Positions 50,101 to 55,935 of a DNA stretch of 64,000 nt are shown here, in pieces. The stretch comes from Blastomussa wellsi (taxonomy: Eukaryota > Cnidaria > Anthozoa > Scleractinia > Plerogyridae): NCBI GenBank assembly GCA_947652115.1, contig OX393569.1:10463144-10527143 (forward strand), given 5' to 3'. Position 1 is the first letter of the stretch, and every line of letters begins with the position of its first letter. The notes under the pieces are model-generated. The model made no database searches, was not told where the DNA came from, and saw nothing but the letters and a program-made list of their open reading frames with translations. The translations under genes and the position numbers were made by a program.

Positions 50101-53100
50101 ATAAGAGATTTTATATTTTAGGGGCTCGAAAAGTTAAAAAAAATATATATTATTGAAAGTAGATCGGTGTTCCCTTGTTCCCAACAATCTACTCAAGAGT
50201 TCCCTTGTTCCCTGAAAATAATTTGAAAGTATCCCTTGTTCCTCAAAAATAAATGTTAAAGTTCCCTTGTTCCCTAAAACCCCTGGGAGGGGCTCGATAT
50301 TCCTGCAGCTATAATTTTTTCATAATAAACCAAAGATGAAAACAGTATCCAAAGTTGACTAAGGAAGGACCAAATTCACAACATCATAATTTGTTTGCTT
50401 AAGACTCAAAAGGGGTTTGCTTAAGGGGACTCAAAAGAGCATGAAAACACGGCAGCAGAATAATTGACCAAAATAGTTCTATTAATTTTATTCACTTGAT
50501 ATAGAATTAGGTTCAGAGGATGATGTCATCAGTCTCCTAATTTGCATATTTTCCCATTATTTTTTAAACTTAAAAATCTCTATGTGATTTCCTTAACATT
50601 GAAAAGTGTAAGAATTTCATCATAGCAGAACTTAAAAGGAAACCTCTGCTCTTTCACTTTAAATTGTTTGAAATAATGCCTAAATTCTACATTTTACCAG
50701 ATAAGGTAGGAATAACATTTATTTGCACCCAAAAAATGGACAAGATAATTTCTTTTAAATTTCCTGTGCACCACTGTTTTGGATTTTATGACATGTTGTG
50801 GTTGTACAATTGTTTCACAAAAACAGATCCTTTGCTTCTTAACAAAAGCGGCAACCATTACATGTCAGCACATCCAAAAGGGCGGCATGCCGGAAATTTA
50901 AAGGTAATAATCTTTTCCATTCTGTCACTATTCTTCAAATCTTAGTTCTCTTTACTCCAGTAAAAGGTGGAATTTAGGCATTATATTGCAAACAAATTGA
51001 CTGTTGATTAGTTGAAATAGTGGAGGTTCTCTTTTAGCACATTCAAACACATACCAAAGGGCTCTCTTTCTTCCAAGTAAATAATTTTCATAGATGACTC
51101 CTACAGTTTAAGAAAAGTGCAAATGTTAGCACTTATTTTGATAACCCTCCAGTCCAGTCAATATGTACAATCATGCCATATACAATCCATCTCCATTGAC
51201 TTATGTAAAGGCTGAAATTATCTATAGTAGTAAAAATTGACATCACACATCAAAGTCGCGCAGGATCCTATAGCAAACATTGTCAACTCAGAAGGTCTCC
51301 GGAAGCCACAAAACCTGACATTTTGTGTCCAAGTTTTCTCCACCAATAGTTTTAGGGTTTCATTCATGAGGAACGTCACCTTGGTGTAGTCCATTGTGAC
51401 ATGACAGAAGGGAATTTCAAAACAGCCTTTCAAAAATATTGAACACCTCAAAGTCTAGATTGTATATTTTTCAGACACTATTTACAATAATAATGATCAA
51501 AAAAGTTCTATAGTAAAAAAAAATGTTACTAAAATGTCACAATAAAAGGCAATAAGTCAATTAATTGTTAAAAGCTACAATTACAGACCATTACTGGCAA
51601 GAATTGTTTTTCCTTCATAACTTTGTTTGGGGTATGCCGATACCTTGGCGTCATGATGACATATGGTCTGATTTATTACAACACTAGTTTAGGAAAATCC
51701 ATATACAGTATATGGACTGCATCACAAAGACAGGCTAGTTACAAAAACAATGAAAAAACTTACCAGCTACAGTTCTTCCCTTGCCAACACCAGCGCCATC
51801 ACCTAAAAAGATACTTTTTAATGAGAGTTTTGTATGTTAACATTTACTGTCTAACTAAGAAAACCATCAACACCTAAAATATTTCAGGAATATTGATTGT
51901 GTAGTGACCAATCACAATAAAGTTCAGAACATGTGAACAAACCTAAATAACCTATAAATAACTGGGCATGCGACTCTTTGTTAGTTCCACGTTTCAGCTC
52001 TCGCTATATCCACCGTGGATAAACAAGCATAATGTGTGACGATAGGCTTTGCCTGCAAACGCTGTATTTTCTGACTGAACGAAGACTTGAACTAACAACA
52101 GGGGGAATCTAACTCTGGAGAGCACTGCTTTGCCTGCGGGAACGGAATCTCGTCACGAATTCCTGATACACGGAGATCTACTTCGATGGTCTTTGCTACG
52201 GACGTCAAGGAAGAGACATAACTTGGTCCAACAGTAGTTTATTCTGCACTCGTTAACGTCGGCGATGTAATCGAAAAACTTTACAAATGCACTTGCTTAT
52301 ATAGCATCCTTTACACGTTAAGTGTTTACAATATGCTAATGCTACTTCTAACATACAATACGAGCGGAATAGCTTTAATTACGATAGCGAATCCAAAACA
52401 ACACTACGAAGTTTCCTAAATTAAAAATAGATTGCTAAGATTAAAGATTGAAAAGCTGAAATTAAGATAGAGCAAACTTAGGAAATTAAAAATGAGATGC
52501 TTAATTTGAAATTCTCAATTGGTGTTACTGACAGCAAAGAAAACTTATCCTATGAATAGAACTTCATTACTGGAATATAGCTCAGCTGTCTAACTCCCAA
52601 GAAACTCATAAAACTTCATTAGTATAAAGTAGTTCAGCTGGATAGCTTCCGAGGAAACGGAAGATAGATTTTACTAATGGAAGGAAACTTAAGTAAACCA
52701 CTAACGAACTATTTGTGTACCAAATGAAAGTTGGTGTTGCACACGTACAGGTGTACAAAGAATCGGCAAGGTACAAAGTAGAACAAAAGCTCAAGATTTC
52801 TAATTTTAAAGCGAAACGAATCTACTGTTGGTTTTCTATATTTTCTATATTTTCTTGTTGGATACAATATTTAGTGAAAGCGAAGACATGCATTTTAGGT
52901 TCTAACAATGAAAAACTCTGAACTAACTCCGATCAACAAGTTCCCTATTTCCCAAATAAAATACATTTTTAAAACGTGAAAGTGAGCAATTCTTAACACC
53001 ACGACAACAAGCTGGAAGAACTTAAAATAACAATATTTCGGACGCGGTAAAGAACGGTTTGGGACTACTTCGCTTATTGCTCCGTAGCAAATGGCCTGAC

Positions 53101-55935
53101 AAACAGAACTTGATACAGTGACCTTAGGTTGAAGCTTGATTCTTTTTTAATTACTTCAATTTCAAGGTGCCATCCACCTACAGTTTTATATTTGTATGTA
53201 CAATAAAAGGTAAAACCTCATGTTGTTGTTCCAACCTGGCACAATGATAGCAATGTTCAATGCACTTGTAATTTGAATAGGACTGGAGGTTTGAATTCTT
53301 CTTGAGGTTGGGGCATTTTTTTGTTTTGTTTCAAGTGCTTTGTTCTGACATCATTTTGCTCTTGACCAATTATTTTTTTTCAATGGCCGTCAATTTTAAA
53401 TTCTTTCGTGTGTACTTAAATAATAATTATTATCATTTCTAACCTTGTTTGAAAGTAAAAATTCTTTTACGAACTCAAAAACAAGGTTAAAAAGGCTAAT
53501 TTAAATAAATACAAAATAATTTACAATTTTAAGGCCCTATTTCCCTTGCAGGGAAAAGGAACTAATGATGATGAATTTAAAATTAGCAGCCATTTATGAA
53601 ATGGGTCAAGAAATGTATCAAAAATGGCTTAAACAGAGGTTAACTAGTGAGACAATCTCAGATAGAGCAGAATGTTATCAACTAAACATGTAAAACAGTT
53701 ATGGTTGTGGCAAACAAGGACAGATTGTTGTTTCTTTCAAGCAAACTGAAAAACATATTTTTCCAAACACAAAATGTTTCTGAAAAACAAAACAGAAACT
53801 TTTTTTGTGATCTTGGAAACAAATTTTGGCCTGCAACAACGTGTCCTCATTTGCCAAGGCCTTTAGGATGGTGATCTGCGTAGGTGATAGTTCTCAAGCA
53901 CCCTGTACTGACTTTGGTTATAATTAGTTTGCCAAATATGAGCAGACATAAACTTCGATTAAATGTTTTGCTTTTAGCTCAGTAACATGATATTTTTTGA
54001 TTTCTCGGAAACATATTAACCCATTGACTCCTAAACCAGCAAACCGGCCGTGGCAGACCTTGACCTTTGTTCGGCTTCTAGCGTCATCAGCTTTGACCAA
54101 AATAGGAATCCCATTTACCCCAGTTCTGCAGGAGGGAAAGAGCTTTCCAATGATACCCAGATGATATTGATTGGGCTAATGGGCCTTGAAATATGTACGA
54201 AAACACTCAAAATTTTGATTTGTGCACATGCCCAAGCTAAAATGCGATGCTAGTGAAACCTGGCAAGTCTTTATTTTGCAAATGCATTTTAGAGAAATTT
54301 GAAGCATATTTAGCCTATAACTGACTGGAAAAAGTTCAAAATGTCTAGAAAACACATTTTTTTTTTCAAAAATCTCCAGGAGTCAATGGGTTAAACACAT
54401 GACCCAGTTTATCAATTGATGGCTTCTTTCATCATAAATTTGAGCTATCCGTCCACATGAAGCTTGAAAATGCCAAGATTGTTTCAAAAGAGGGATTGTT
54501 TCAAAAGAGGGATTATTGACTTTTATATTAACCCATTGACTCGTAAACCAGCAGACCTTGACCTTTGTTCCACTTCTGACATCATCAGCTTTGACCAAAA
54601 TAGGAATCCCATTTACCCCAGTTCTGCAGGAGGGAAAGAGCTTTCCAATGATACCCAGATGATATTGATTAGGCTGATGGAGCTTTAAATTGTATCCCAA
54701 TTAGTTTAGCTTGCCACACAGTCCAGGAATAAGCTGGAACAACAAAGATTTTCCAAAGCCGGTCGGCAATAGGGTACAAACATCCTTTTGGTGAACGTTT
54801 CAAGAACACTGTAATACTCTAGCTCTCGCTGGGTGAAGAGGAAACTTCCATTGCTACACAATTCAGATCATGCAATGATTAATTTGGGAGAGTACAATTG
54901 TTCTGCTACCAAGACAAGTTACACAATTGAAAATCATCATATGACTTGAATTTGGTAGCAACAAGAATGTAATCACATTAGCCTAATGTGGGAAGCCTAA
55001 TGGAAAACTAAAGGTTTGAGCGTTTTGAACTAAAACGTTTAATAAAAAGATACAAGATTCGCATAACACCATCACATTGATTGTTCACATGAGAGACTTT
55101 GCAGGTTTAACGTCAGATAACACAACTGGAAACGCTGATTTAAAAAGCCACAAACTAAATTATTTTGATTTAAAGCATAAATCTATGCATTTGTTCATGA
55201 ATGTGGATTCCGCTCAGAAATAGAAGCAACATTTGAGGAACTAGTCTTTTCTCAGTTTTCAATTCAACAGTCTGTCATCTGTTGCACATTCGCGCTTGCT
55301 CCACATATTGTTTATACAATTTCACACATTTAACAGAAATTGTTTTAAAAATAAGCTTTGCAATCTTTGAATAACTCAAATAATTTTCAATCCGTCCTCT
55401 GCCTATAATAACATCAGTGATATTCCAACAATACAACAATTATTACTGTAACGTAATAGGAGCTTGTTTTCCAGCCTTTGTTTTGATTTTGGTTTTTCGA
55501 TTGTCAACCATGAACTTTCAAGAATTACTTTTCACAACTTGAGGAAAACAATGGCTTGACAATACCAATTGAAATCACGGGGTTTGCAGTCCTAATTTGC
55601 AGAGATCTTCAATATTTTATTTCTCTGCTTACACCTTAGTTTTTGTTTCAATTGAGAAGGCCCATCAAACACTTGAGAAAGTGTTTCATCTGCTATCCAA
55701 AAGTTTTGGATATTACACCAAAAATATCCTGATGAATCGCTGTCTCTTGTGCTTGATATATTACTTACCTATCAAAAAGCCAGCTCTTGTTCCATCTGCT
55801 AACAATGTTTCATGCTGCTGACAAGCATAAACAACAGCTTCCAGTTGCAATGCAGATAAATGACACCTGTCTATCACTTCTTGCGGAAGTATCAAGGAAT
55901 ACCAAATATCAGGAGGAGTTACACTTGACAGTGAG
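11026..55935 (-). CDS. SBNO: Strawberry notch homologue (SBNO), partial gene of 11 visible exons
   Basis: Eleven minus-strand exons with AG/GT borders join without any phase conflict: 55769-55935, 51764-51802, 51055-51100, 49687-49725, 44557-44605, 39696-39860, 31232-31367, 26982-27087, 25663-25702, 15263-15376 and 11026-11127. Together they encode about 330 residues of the SNF2-related helicase core of strawberry notch: [41 protein letters not shown] (Walker A), [49 protein letters not shown] (DEAH-type box), [48 protein letters not shown] and WGQFWSAHQ. The family comprises nuclear transcriptional co-regulators acting with Notch and other pathways in animals. Amino- and carboxy-terminal exons are not in the window. 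No stop or frameshift occurs in the visible exons, so the gene looks functional despite introns up to about 10 kb full of transposons. Confidence 0.93.
11128..12355. other. SBNO intron segment
   Basis: No gene seen. GC-rich inverted words around 11450-11515 (gggcctccaggcc with related tandem phrases) may be a decayed repeat. A copy of a dispersed repeat lies at 12022-12145. Confidence 0.4.
12022..12145 (+). repeat. Dispersed repeat, copy 1
   Basis: Begins agaagaactttgatgttgag and runs through gcaaataacc, atcgccatact and a ccaacctgaatag segment. It matches 14135-14245 in the same order with scattered differences. Confidence 0.6.
12356..12660 (+). pseudogene. THAP-domain zinc finger pseudogene
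   Basis: One frame from the ATG at 12356 retains the THAP C2CH layout in order: [11 protein letters not shown] with two cysteines, a [10 protein letters not shown] stretch, the KW position, RIHRQDL, then AHFDDSCF and a terminal GFSSI motif. THAP domains bind DNA and occur in P-element-like transposases and host transcription factors. The frame carries TAG, TAA, TGA and TAA stops but no indel was needed to keep all motifs in one frame. It is probably a captured or retro-copied fragment within an SBNO intron. No transposase catalytic part follows. Confidence 0.6.
12661..15262. other. SBNO intron segment, AT-rich
   Basis: No coding gene supported. It contains the second copy of the dispersed repeat at 14135-14245. 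The short frames around 13.5-14.9 kb show no known motif. Confidence 0.4.
14135..14245 (+). repeat. Dispersed repeat, copy 2
   Basis: Begins gagaagaacttcgatgtcga and continues gcaaataactac, atcgccatactgg and ccaacctgaatag. It is co-linear with copy 1 at 12022. Confidence 0.6.
15263..15376 (-). CDS. SBNO: SBNO exon j
   Basis: Encodes 38 residues, [19 protein letters not shown] then [19 protein letters not shown]. Acceptor tttttacag, donor gtaagtga. Phase 0. The intron before it is over 10 kb and holds the BEN transposon and a Gypsy fragment. Confidence 0.93.
15377..16080. other. SBNO intron segment left of the BEN transposon
   Basis: No gene or clear repeat recognised. Ordinary AT-rich intronic sequence up to the AATT target site at 16081. 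Confidence 0.4.
16085..16136 (+). repeat. Terminal inverted repeat, left (BEN transposon)
   Basis: 52 bases, starting gtgaccctccacgggatttc and ending gcacacggcacg. One mismatch to the complement of 22239-22290. Confidence 0.88.
16137..16345. repeat. Left subterminal array of ACACG-type motifs
   Basis: Words such as aacacgctag, tgacacgct, taacacggt and gcgtgtt recur about ten times on both strands within 210 bases. The right end has the same words. They may be binding sites for the protein that moves the element; this is inferred from layout only. Confidence 0.6.
16890..17760 (+). repeat. Tandemly duplicated promoter/leader-like units upstream of the BEN gene
   Basis: A segment running from ttactataaaatccgg through cagaacatctaattttcttt, cgcgagttg and aaaggtgagcgcggcattta recurs at 17405-17700, and a third partial unit (aagttttccgcacgtccaag onward) ends near 17760. 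Each full unit holds an ACAG/GAAAGGTGAG-like splice-donor context and an AATAAAAG(C/T)GCG word. The units could be alternative leader exons or a duplicated regulatory block. Confidence 0.5.
17817..17826 (+). promoter_or_regulatory. TATA-like box upstream of BEN gene
   Basis: The word gctatttaag lies about 50 bases before the ATG at 17876, after a GC-poor stretch. Weak evidence based on word and distance only. Confidence 0.3.
17876..20219 (+). CDS. BEN-domain protein, three exons, carried by the TIR transposon
   Basis: Exons 17876-18080, 18166-18338 and 19353-20219 have GT/AG borders (donors gtaagttc and gtgagtaa; acceptors tttccag and attgcag) and join in phase to 414 codons. Residues 1-69 form an unrecognised amino-terminal region. 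A basic nuclear-localisation-like stretch ([16 protein letters not shown]) follows at about 105-120. Probable coiled coils lie at 127-150 ([19 protein letters not shown]) and 180-200 ([15 protein letters not shown]), then a proline-rich linker. The last 95 residues fit a BEN domain: [38 protein letters not shown], and [20 protein letters not shown] domains bind DNA or chromatin partners in animal factors and some large DNA viruses. Frame integrity argues for recent activity or selection. Its role in transposition is unknown. Confidence 0.8.
20441..20446 (+). terminator. Polyadenylation signal of BEN gene
   Basis: AATAAA lies about 220 bases after the BEN stop codon and just before a MITE that begins near 20459. 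Confidence 0.5.
20459..20680. mobile_element. Small MITE downstream of BEN gene
   Basis: The ends are inverted: tttaaacgtcgcattttaca toward the left end and the complement of catgtaaatgcgacgttta at the right, with gccgaatc inside both. The interior repeats aatgcgacgtttaaa. No coding capacity. Exact target duplication not resolved. Confidence 0.6.
20690..22060. other. Non-coding 3' part of the BEN transposon
   Basis: No gene supported. It holds a hammerhead-like motif on the minus strand (21346-21370) and a GC-rich palindromic stretch at 21570-21720 with words like gagtggagaagccgcgag and ctcgcggcttcgc. Confidence 0.4.
21346..21370 (-). ncRNA. Hammerhead-ribozyme-like core (PLE type)
   Basis: On the minus strand CTGAAGA matches the CUGANGA core, followed by a stem GGGT/ACCC with a five-base loop, then GAAAC. 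The bases after GAAAC read GGC, not the usual GUH, so cleavage is doubtful. It is likely a remnant of a Penelope-like terminal repeat. Confidence 0.45.
22239..22290 (-). repeat. Terminal inverted repeat, right (BEN transposon)
   Basis: Complement of the left repeat with one mismatch, followed directly by the AATT duplication. Confidence 0.88.
22295..22800. other. SBNO intron segment
   Basis: No gene or repeat recognised between the BEN transposon and the SINE fragment. Confidence 0.35.
22800..22915 (+). repeat. tRNA-derived SINE fragment with B-box-like sequence
   Basis: The words gggttcgattcccgt resemble an RNA polymerase III B box. They are followed by taaagtctgaattttttaag and a cataactgtga tail region seen in cnidarian tRNA SINEs, then a (TC)n microsatellite at 22900-22912. 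The A box and 5' head are not recognisable. Confidence 0.55.
23400..25555 (+). pseudogene. Ty3/Gypsy pol remnant (RNase H and integrase)
   Basis: Weak pol sequence ([12 protein letters not shown] near 23430) precedes a clear RNase [27 protein letters not shown] (23700-23750), [31 protein letters not shown] and [11 protein letters not shown] (24050-24080). The integrase zinc region and core follow: [31 protein letters not shown] (24525-24580), a [12 protein letters not shown] piece at 24690-24730, then a decayed tail to 25555. Stops and frameshifts occur throughout, no LTRs were found and the upstream reverse transcriptase is missing. It lies in an SBNO intron next to exon i. Confidence 0.8.
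25663..25702 (-). CDS. SBNO: SBNO exon i (40-base microexon)
   Basis: Completes arginine and encodes [13 protein letters not shown]. Acceptor tctttag, donor gtagtaat. Confidence 0.92.
25703..26981. other. SBNO intron between exons h and i
   Basis: No coding or RNA gene seen. Ordinary AT-rich intronic sequence. Confidence 0.4.
26982..27087 (-). CDS. SBNO: SBNO exon h
   Basis: Encodes [18 protein letters not shown] and [17 protein letters not shown], ending in phase 2. Acceptor atgtgtag, donor gtaagcct. Confidence 0.93.
27088..28492. other. SBNO intron segment, with A-rich tract and a short palindrome
   Basis: An A/T-rich tract spans 27420-27660. Inverted words ccgaggctcaggggaataaa and ttttattcccccgagtctcgg at 28212-28305 form a small fold-back repeat. 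No gene supported. Confidence 0.4.
28493..28692. other. Assembly gap (200 N)
   Basis: Exactly 200 consecutive N, a conventional placeholder. It abuts the left tip of a TIR element, so the true sequence probably contains more repeat. Confidence 0.95.
28693..29604. mobile_element. TIR element with TACCGTATTTACCCGTG ends, copy 1
   Basis: It starts taccgtatttacccgtgcat and ends with the complement form cacgggtaaatacggta. A second copy in the opposite orientation lies at 30116-30968. Matching landmarks include a 60-residue minus-strand frame (28898-29080) with [20 protein letters not shown] and [11 protein letters not shown], plus internal repeats of gttgttaaaacgattgc at 29310-29405. No transposase recognised. 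Confidence 0.75.
29605..30115. other. Spacer between the two inverted TIR elements
   Basis: No gene recognised in this 511-base interval. Confidence 0.35.
30116..30968. mobile_element. TIR element with TACCGTATTTACCCGTG ends, copy 2 (inverted)
   Basis: The right tip ends cacgggtaaatacggta; the left tip is degenerate (ctgtatttacgtgtattagt). Its sequence runs opposite to copy 1 and keeps the same short frame on the plus strand (30561-30755): [20 protein letters not shown] then [12 protein letters not shown]. Confidence 0.72.
31232..31367 (-). CDS. SBNO: SBNO exon g (DECH box)
   Basis: Encodes [37 protein letters not shown] and RVIYCSAT, ending in phase 1. Acceptor tgcaacag, donor gtatggag. 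DECH is the Walker B-type motif of the ATPase. Confidence 0.94.
31812..31916 (+). repeat. Left LTR of Gypsy-like element
   Basis: 105 bases with TG..CA ends. The bases that follow (tttggcgacaagg) are the likely primer-binding region. Confidence 0.9.
32126..33260 (+). pseudogene. Gag of the Gypsy-like element, interrupted by a MITE
   Basis: The frame from ATG 32126 runs to the TTAA at 32187. Coding resumes in the same phase after the second TTAA (32677) with [20 protein letters not shown] and [16 protein letters not shown], typical capsid-like gag sequence. A stop at 33021-33023 and a frame change lead to [20 protein letters not shown] (33040-33110). No CCHC zinc knuckle was found where one is expected, which may be a deletion. 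Confidence 0.75.
32191..32676. mobile_element. TTAA-flanked fold-back MITE inside gag
   Basis: TTAA occurs on both sides (32187-32190 and 32677-32680). The tips read GGTGGCT and AGCCACC, and the arms match in inverted orientation for about 140-150 bases (32191-32330 and 32525-32676). In the middle, agagccaccTTAA and TTAAggtggctct (about 32326-32357) recreate the tips, which suggests a nested or composite structure. TTAA targets point to a Kolobok- or piggyBac-type transposase. Confidence 0.8.
33481..35287 (+). pseudogene. Protease-reverse transcriptase-RNase H of the Gypsy-like element
   Basis: The aspartic protease motif DSGA occurs at 33499 in frame with the following ORF (33520-34104). 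Reverse transcriptase continues in the next frame from 34064: [41 protein letters not shown] (the DD pair is kept but the residues before it differ from the usual YIDD or FQDD), and FNREKCQFG. RNase H follows with [20 protein letters not shown] and [10 protein letters not shown]. In the first catalytic segment LRTEASF replaces the usual D with E. Frameshift near 34060 and stop at 35285. Confidence 0.85.
35294..36700 (+). pseudogene. Integrase of the Gypsy-like element
   Basis: A linker (35294-35479) is followed after a frame change by the zinc region (QCYKCQV near 35625), the first catalytic aspartate in [19 protein letters not shown] (35715-35770) and the second in IESDNGAPF (35875-35900). 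A deletion or frameshift then leads to the carboxy part: [20 protein letters not shown] (36035-36090) and [17 protein letters not shown]. The glutamate of the DDE triad is not clear. The sequence stops at 36505, with a possible extension to the [17 protein letters not shown] tail near 36690. Confidence 0.8.
36787..36893 (+). repeat. Right LTR of Gypsy-like element
   Basis: 107 bases, same start and end as the left LTR, followed by GTGTT. The difference between the copies allows an insertion age estimate. Confidence 0.9.
37169..37710. repeat. Tandem duplication, two units of about 265 bases
   Basis: Unit 1 (from 37169) and unit 2 (from about 37432) share gcagaattgca, gatattttgat, ttgaagtttct-like, cagatttggcac and cacatgcttatctgatc in the same order and spacing. 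Both end in tcttgagag. Non-coding, in an SBNO intron. Confidence 0.7.
37720..39063. other. SBNO intron segment
   Basis: No gene supported. It includes an (AAT)n tract at 38318-38336, a tip of the caatgggttaa MITE family near 38285-38298 and a repeat-like block at 38455-38690 rich in ggggc and aggggtgc words. Confidence 0.4.
39064..39190 (+). pseudogene. BEL/Pao retrotransposon carboxy-terminal fragment (DUF5641-like)
   Basis: One frame reads [20 protein letters not shown], then [20 protein letters not shown]. The GRV..FPGKD..VR(A/V)VKV pattern ending in R.YPLE is typical of the end of BEL/Pao polyproteins. Isolated fragment; the remaining BEL/Pao sequence in this window (46.6-47.5 kb) cannot be the same copy in this order. 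Confidence 0.6.
39696..39860 (-). CDS. SBNO: SBNO exon f
   Basis: Encodes 55 residues from [14 protein letters not shown] through [15 protein letters not shown] to [13 protein letters not shown]. Acceptor gcatgcaag, donor gtatcctt. Phase 0 at both ends. Confidence 0.93.
39861..41159. other. SBNO intron segment
   Basis: No gene supported. A truncated copy of the TTAA MITE family spans about 40707-40895. Confidence 0.4.
40707..40895 (-). repeat. Truncated TTAA MITE (family of 54020-54390)
   Basis: Begins ttaacccattgactctggga, then gatttttgaaaaaagg, cagttataggctaaatatgc and catttgcgaaataaagac, the reverse of the right half of the complete copy at 54020-54390. Confidence 0.7.
41840..42270 (+). 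pseudogene. CENP-B/pogo-type DNA-binding remnant inside the 2.0 kb transposon
   Basis: The sequence [20 protein letters not shown] resembles the end of a psq/CENP-B helix-turn-helix (V..WRK). After a stop and a short gap it continues in another frame as [20 protein letters not shown], the start of the second CENP-B helix-turn-helix (LE..L..W..EQR..G). The following sequence is decayed to about 42270. This is the DNA-binding part of pogo/Tigger-like transposases or of domesticated relatives. No DDE catalytic segment was seen. Confidence 0.5.
42400..42612. repeat. Short repeat ending aaatacggta
   Basis: Words aatgtacggtaatt at 42462 and cttataagtgaataaatacggta at 42590-42610 form the ends of a small repeat that recalls, but does not match, the TACCGTATTTACCC elements at 28.7-31 kb. 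Nested in the 2.0 kb transposon. Confidence 0.4.
44100..44149. repeat. Perfect 17-base inverted repeat with 16-base loop
   Basis: gtgagaacgttttgggg (44100-44116) pairs without mismatch with ccccaaaacgttctcac (44133-44149). Confidence 0.85.
44358..44425. repeat. Tandem repeat of a 13-base TTAAAAAATTGT-type unit
   Basis: About four to five imperfect copies of ttaaaaaattgt with alternating c or t follow one another. Confidence 0.7.
44557..44605 (-). CDS. SBNO: SBNO exon e
   Basis: Completes arginine and encodes [16 protein letters not shown]. Acceptor gatgttag, donor gtaatgct. Ends in phase 0. Confidence 0.92.
45164..45336. repeat. Small inverted repeat pair
   Basis: tagtatcacccaactagt at the left and actagttgggtgatact at the right bound about 170 bases. 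Probably a small TIR element next to the larger fold-back. Confidence 0.55.
45342..46516. mobile_element. Fold-back element with arms of about 380 bases
   Basis: The left end agtttcttacggaagccgag and the complement of the right end agtttcttaaggaagccgag continue in parallel through gggacaatccaaaaata, a tract of imperfect aaatccaaaaa-type words, and ggcttgccgactt, to about 45730 on the left and 46085 on the right. The centre (45733-46080) is unique and has no recognised protein. This is a non-autonomous element. Confidence 0.75.
46640..47480 (+). pseudogene. BEL/Pao retrotransposon fragment (RNase H to integrase zinc region)
   Basis: Pieces in shifting frames follow BEL/Pao order: [20 protein letters not shown] and [13 protein letters not shown] (46680-46790), a [18 protein letters not shown] RNase H start near 46825, [20 protein letters not shown] near 46950-47000, [10 protein letters not shown] and DLPTRG-like words near 47090-47140, then [13 protein letters not shown] (47345-47390) and an integrase zinc-region remnant to 47480. 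Many stops; no LTRs identified. Confidence 0.7.
47653..47968. repeat. Tandem duplication, two units of about 150-185 bases
   Basis: Both units contain taaagcatggtattgtccac, agacaagtttaaaggccacc and cagtcacagaagttagttgg in order, starting near 47653 and 47838. Confidence 0.75.
48343..48515 (-). repeat. Truncated TTAA MITE (family of 54020-54390)
   Basis: Contains taaaccattgattctttgag, tagtcagttatgcatgtagg and gcatttgcaaaagaaaggca, a diverged half-copy. Confidence 0.6.
48740..49570 (+). pseudogene. Penelope-like element fragment with GIY-YIG endonuclease motif
   Basis: The first part (48760-49165) has a [15 protein letters not shown] lead and [33 protein letters not shown] and [16 protein letters not shown], the region between reverse transcriptase and endonuclease in PLEs. 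The second part (49190-49570) reads DRGSCACL, then [20 protein letters not shown] and [16 protein letters not shown], a GIY-YIG endonuclease as found in Penelope elements of animals. Frame changes and internal stops make it non-functional. The reverse-transcriptase core is missing. Confidence 0.8.
49687..49725 (-). CDS. SBNO: SBNO exon d (39-base microexon)
   Basis: Completes the tryptophan codon and encodes [12 protein letters not shown] plus two bases of an arginine codon. Acceptor ttaatag, donor gtaagata. Confidence 0.92.
49824..50305. mobile_element. MITE with internal TCCCTTGTTCCC repeats
   Basis: The left tip caggatattgagcccctccc and the complement of the right tip caggaatatcgagcccctcc are near-identical. 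Each continues to gggg, followed on the left by a G-run of about 14. The interior holds about nine copies of a tcccttg(a/t)tccc motif, oriented alike. No coding capacity. The exact target duplication is unclear because the tips are near-palindromic. Confidence 0.75.
50306..51054. other. SBNO intron between exons c and d, right part
   Basis: No supported gene. The frame at 50664-50945 (plus strand) lacks recognisable motifs. Confidence 0.35.
51055..51100 (-). CDS. SBNO: SBNO exon c
   Basis: Encodes [15 protein letters not shown] and two bases of the following tryptophan codon. Acceptor actgtag, donor gtatgtgt. Confidence 0.92.
51764..51802 (-). CDS. SBNO: SBNO exon b (39-base microexon, Walker A)
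   Basis: Encodes [13 protein letters not shown], the nucleotide-binding loop. Acceptor ctttttag, donor gtaagttt. Phases fit exons a and c exactly. Confidence 0.93.
51803..54015. other. SBNO intron segment between exons a and b
   Basis: No recognisable gene. AT-rich with simple sequence near 53330-53540. The block at about 51890-52260 differs in composition and could be a decayed LTR-like repeat, but no partner was found. Confidence 0.35.
54020..54390 (+). mobile_element. TTAA-flanked MITE, complete copy
   Basis: TTAA at 54016-54019 and 54391-54394 flanks inverted tips cccattgactcct and aggagtcaatggg. The interior has no coding capacity beyond a short fortuitous frame. It serves as the reference copy for fragments at 40707, 48343 and 54532. 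Confidence 0.8.
54532..54690 (+). repeat. Truncated TTAA MITE (left half)
   Basis: Begins after TTAA with cccattgactcgtaaaccag and matches the left half of 54020-54390 (accttgacctttgttc, aggaatcccatttacccc) before stopping near 54690. Confidence 0.75.
54720..54860 (-). pseudogene. RecQ-like helicase Walker A fragment
   Basis: The minus strand reads [20 protein letters not shown] with a stop just upstream and another just downstream (GLCGKLN then stop). PTGFGKSL..Q is the nucleotide-binding motif of RecQ-like helicases common as repeat copies in invertebrate genomes. No neighbouring helicase motif was found, so it is an isolated decayed exon or fragment inside an SBNO intron. Confidence 0.5.
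54861..55768. other. SBNO intron segment
   Basis: No gene or repeat recognised. Confidence 0.35.
55769..55935 (-). CDS. SBNO: SBNO exon a (most upstream seen)
   Basis: Encodes [39 protein letters not shown] and GTRAGFLIG. The acceptor precedes CTCACTG and the donor is gtaagtaat. It ends in phase 1 (ATA G), completed by the next exon's GT. The split serine codon at its start predicts an upstream exon ending in phase 2. Confidence 0.92.

Noticed and set aside
51218..51451. Minus-strand ORF in an SBNO intron
   Set aside because: No recognised motif, no fitting splice phases with SBNO exons b and c, which join each other directly.
51890..52260. Possible solo LTR
   Set aside because: Composition changes here, but no second copy, clear ends or target duplication could be found.
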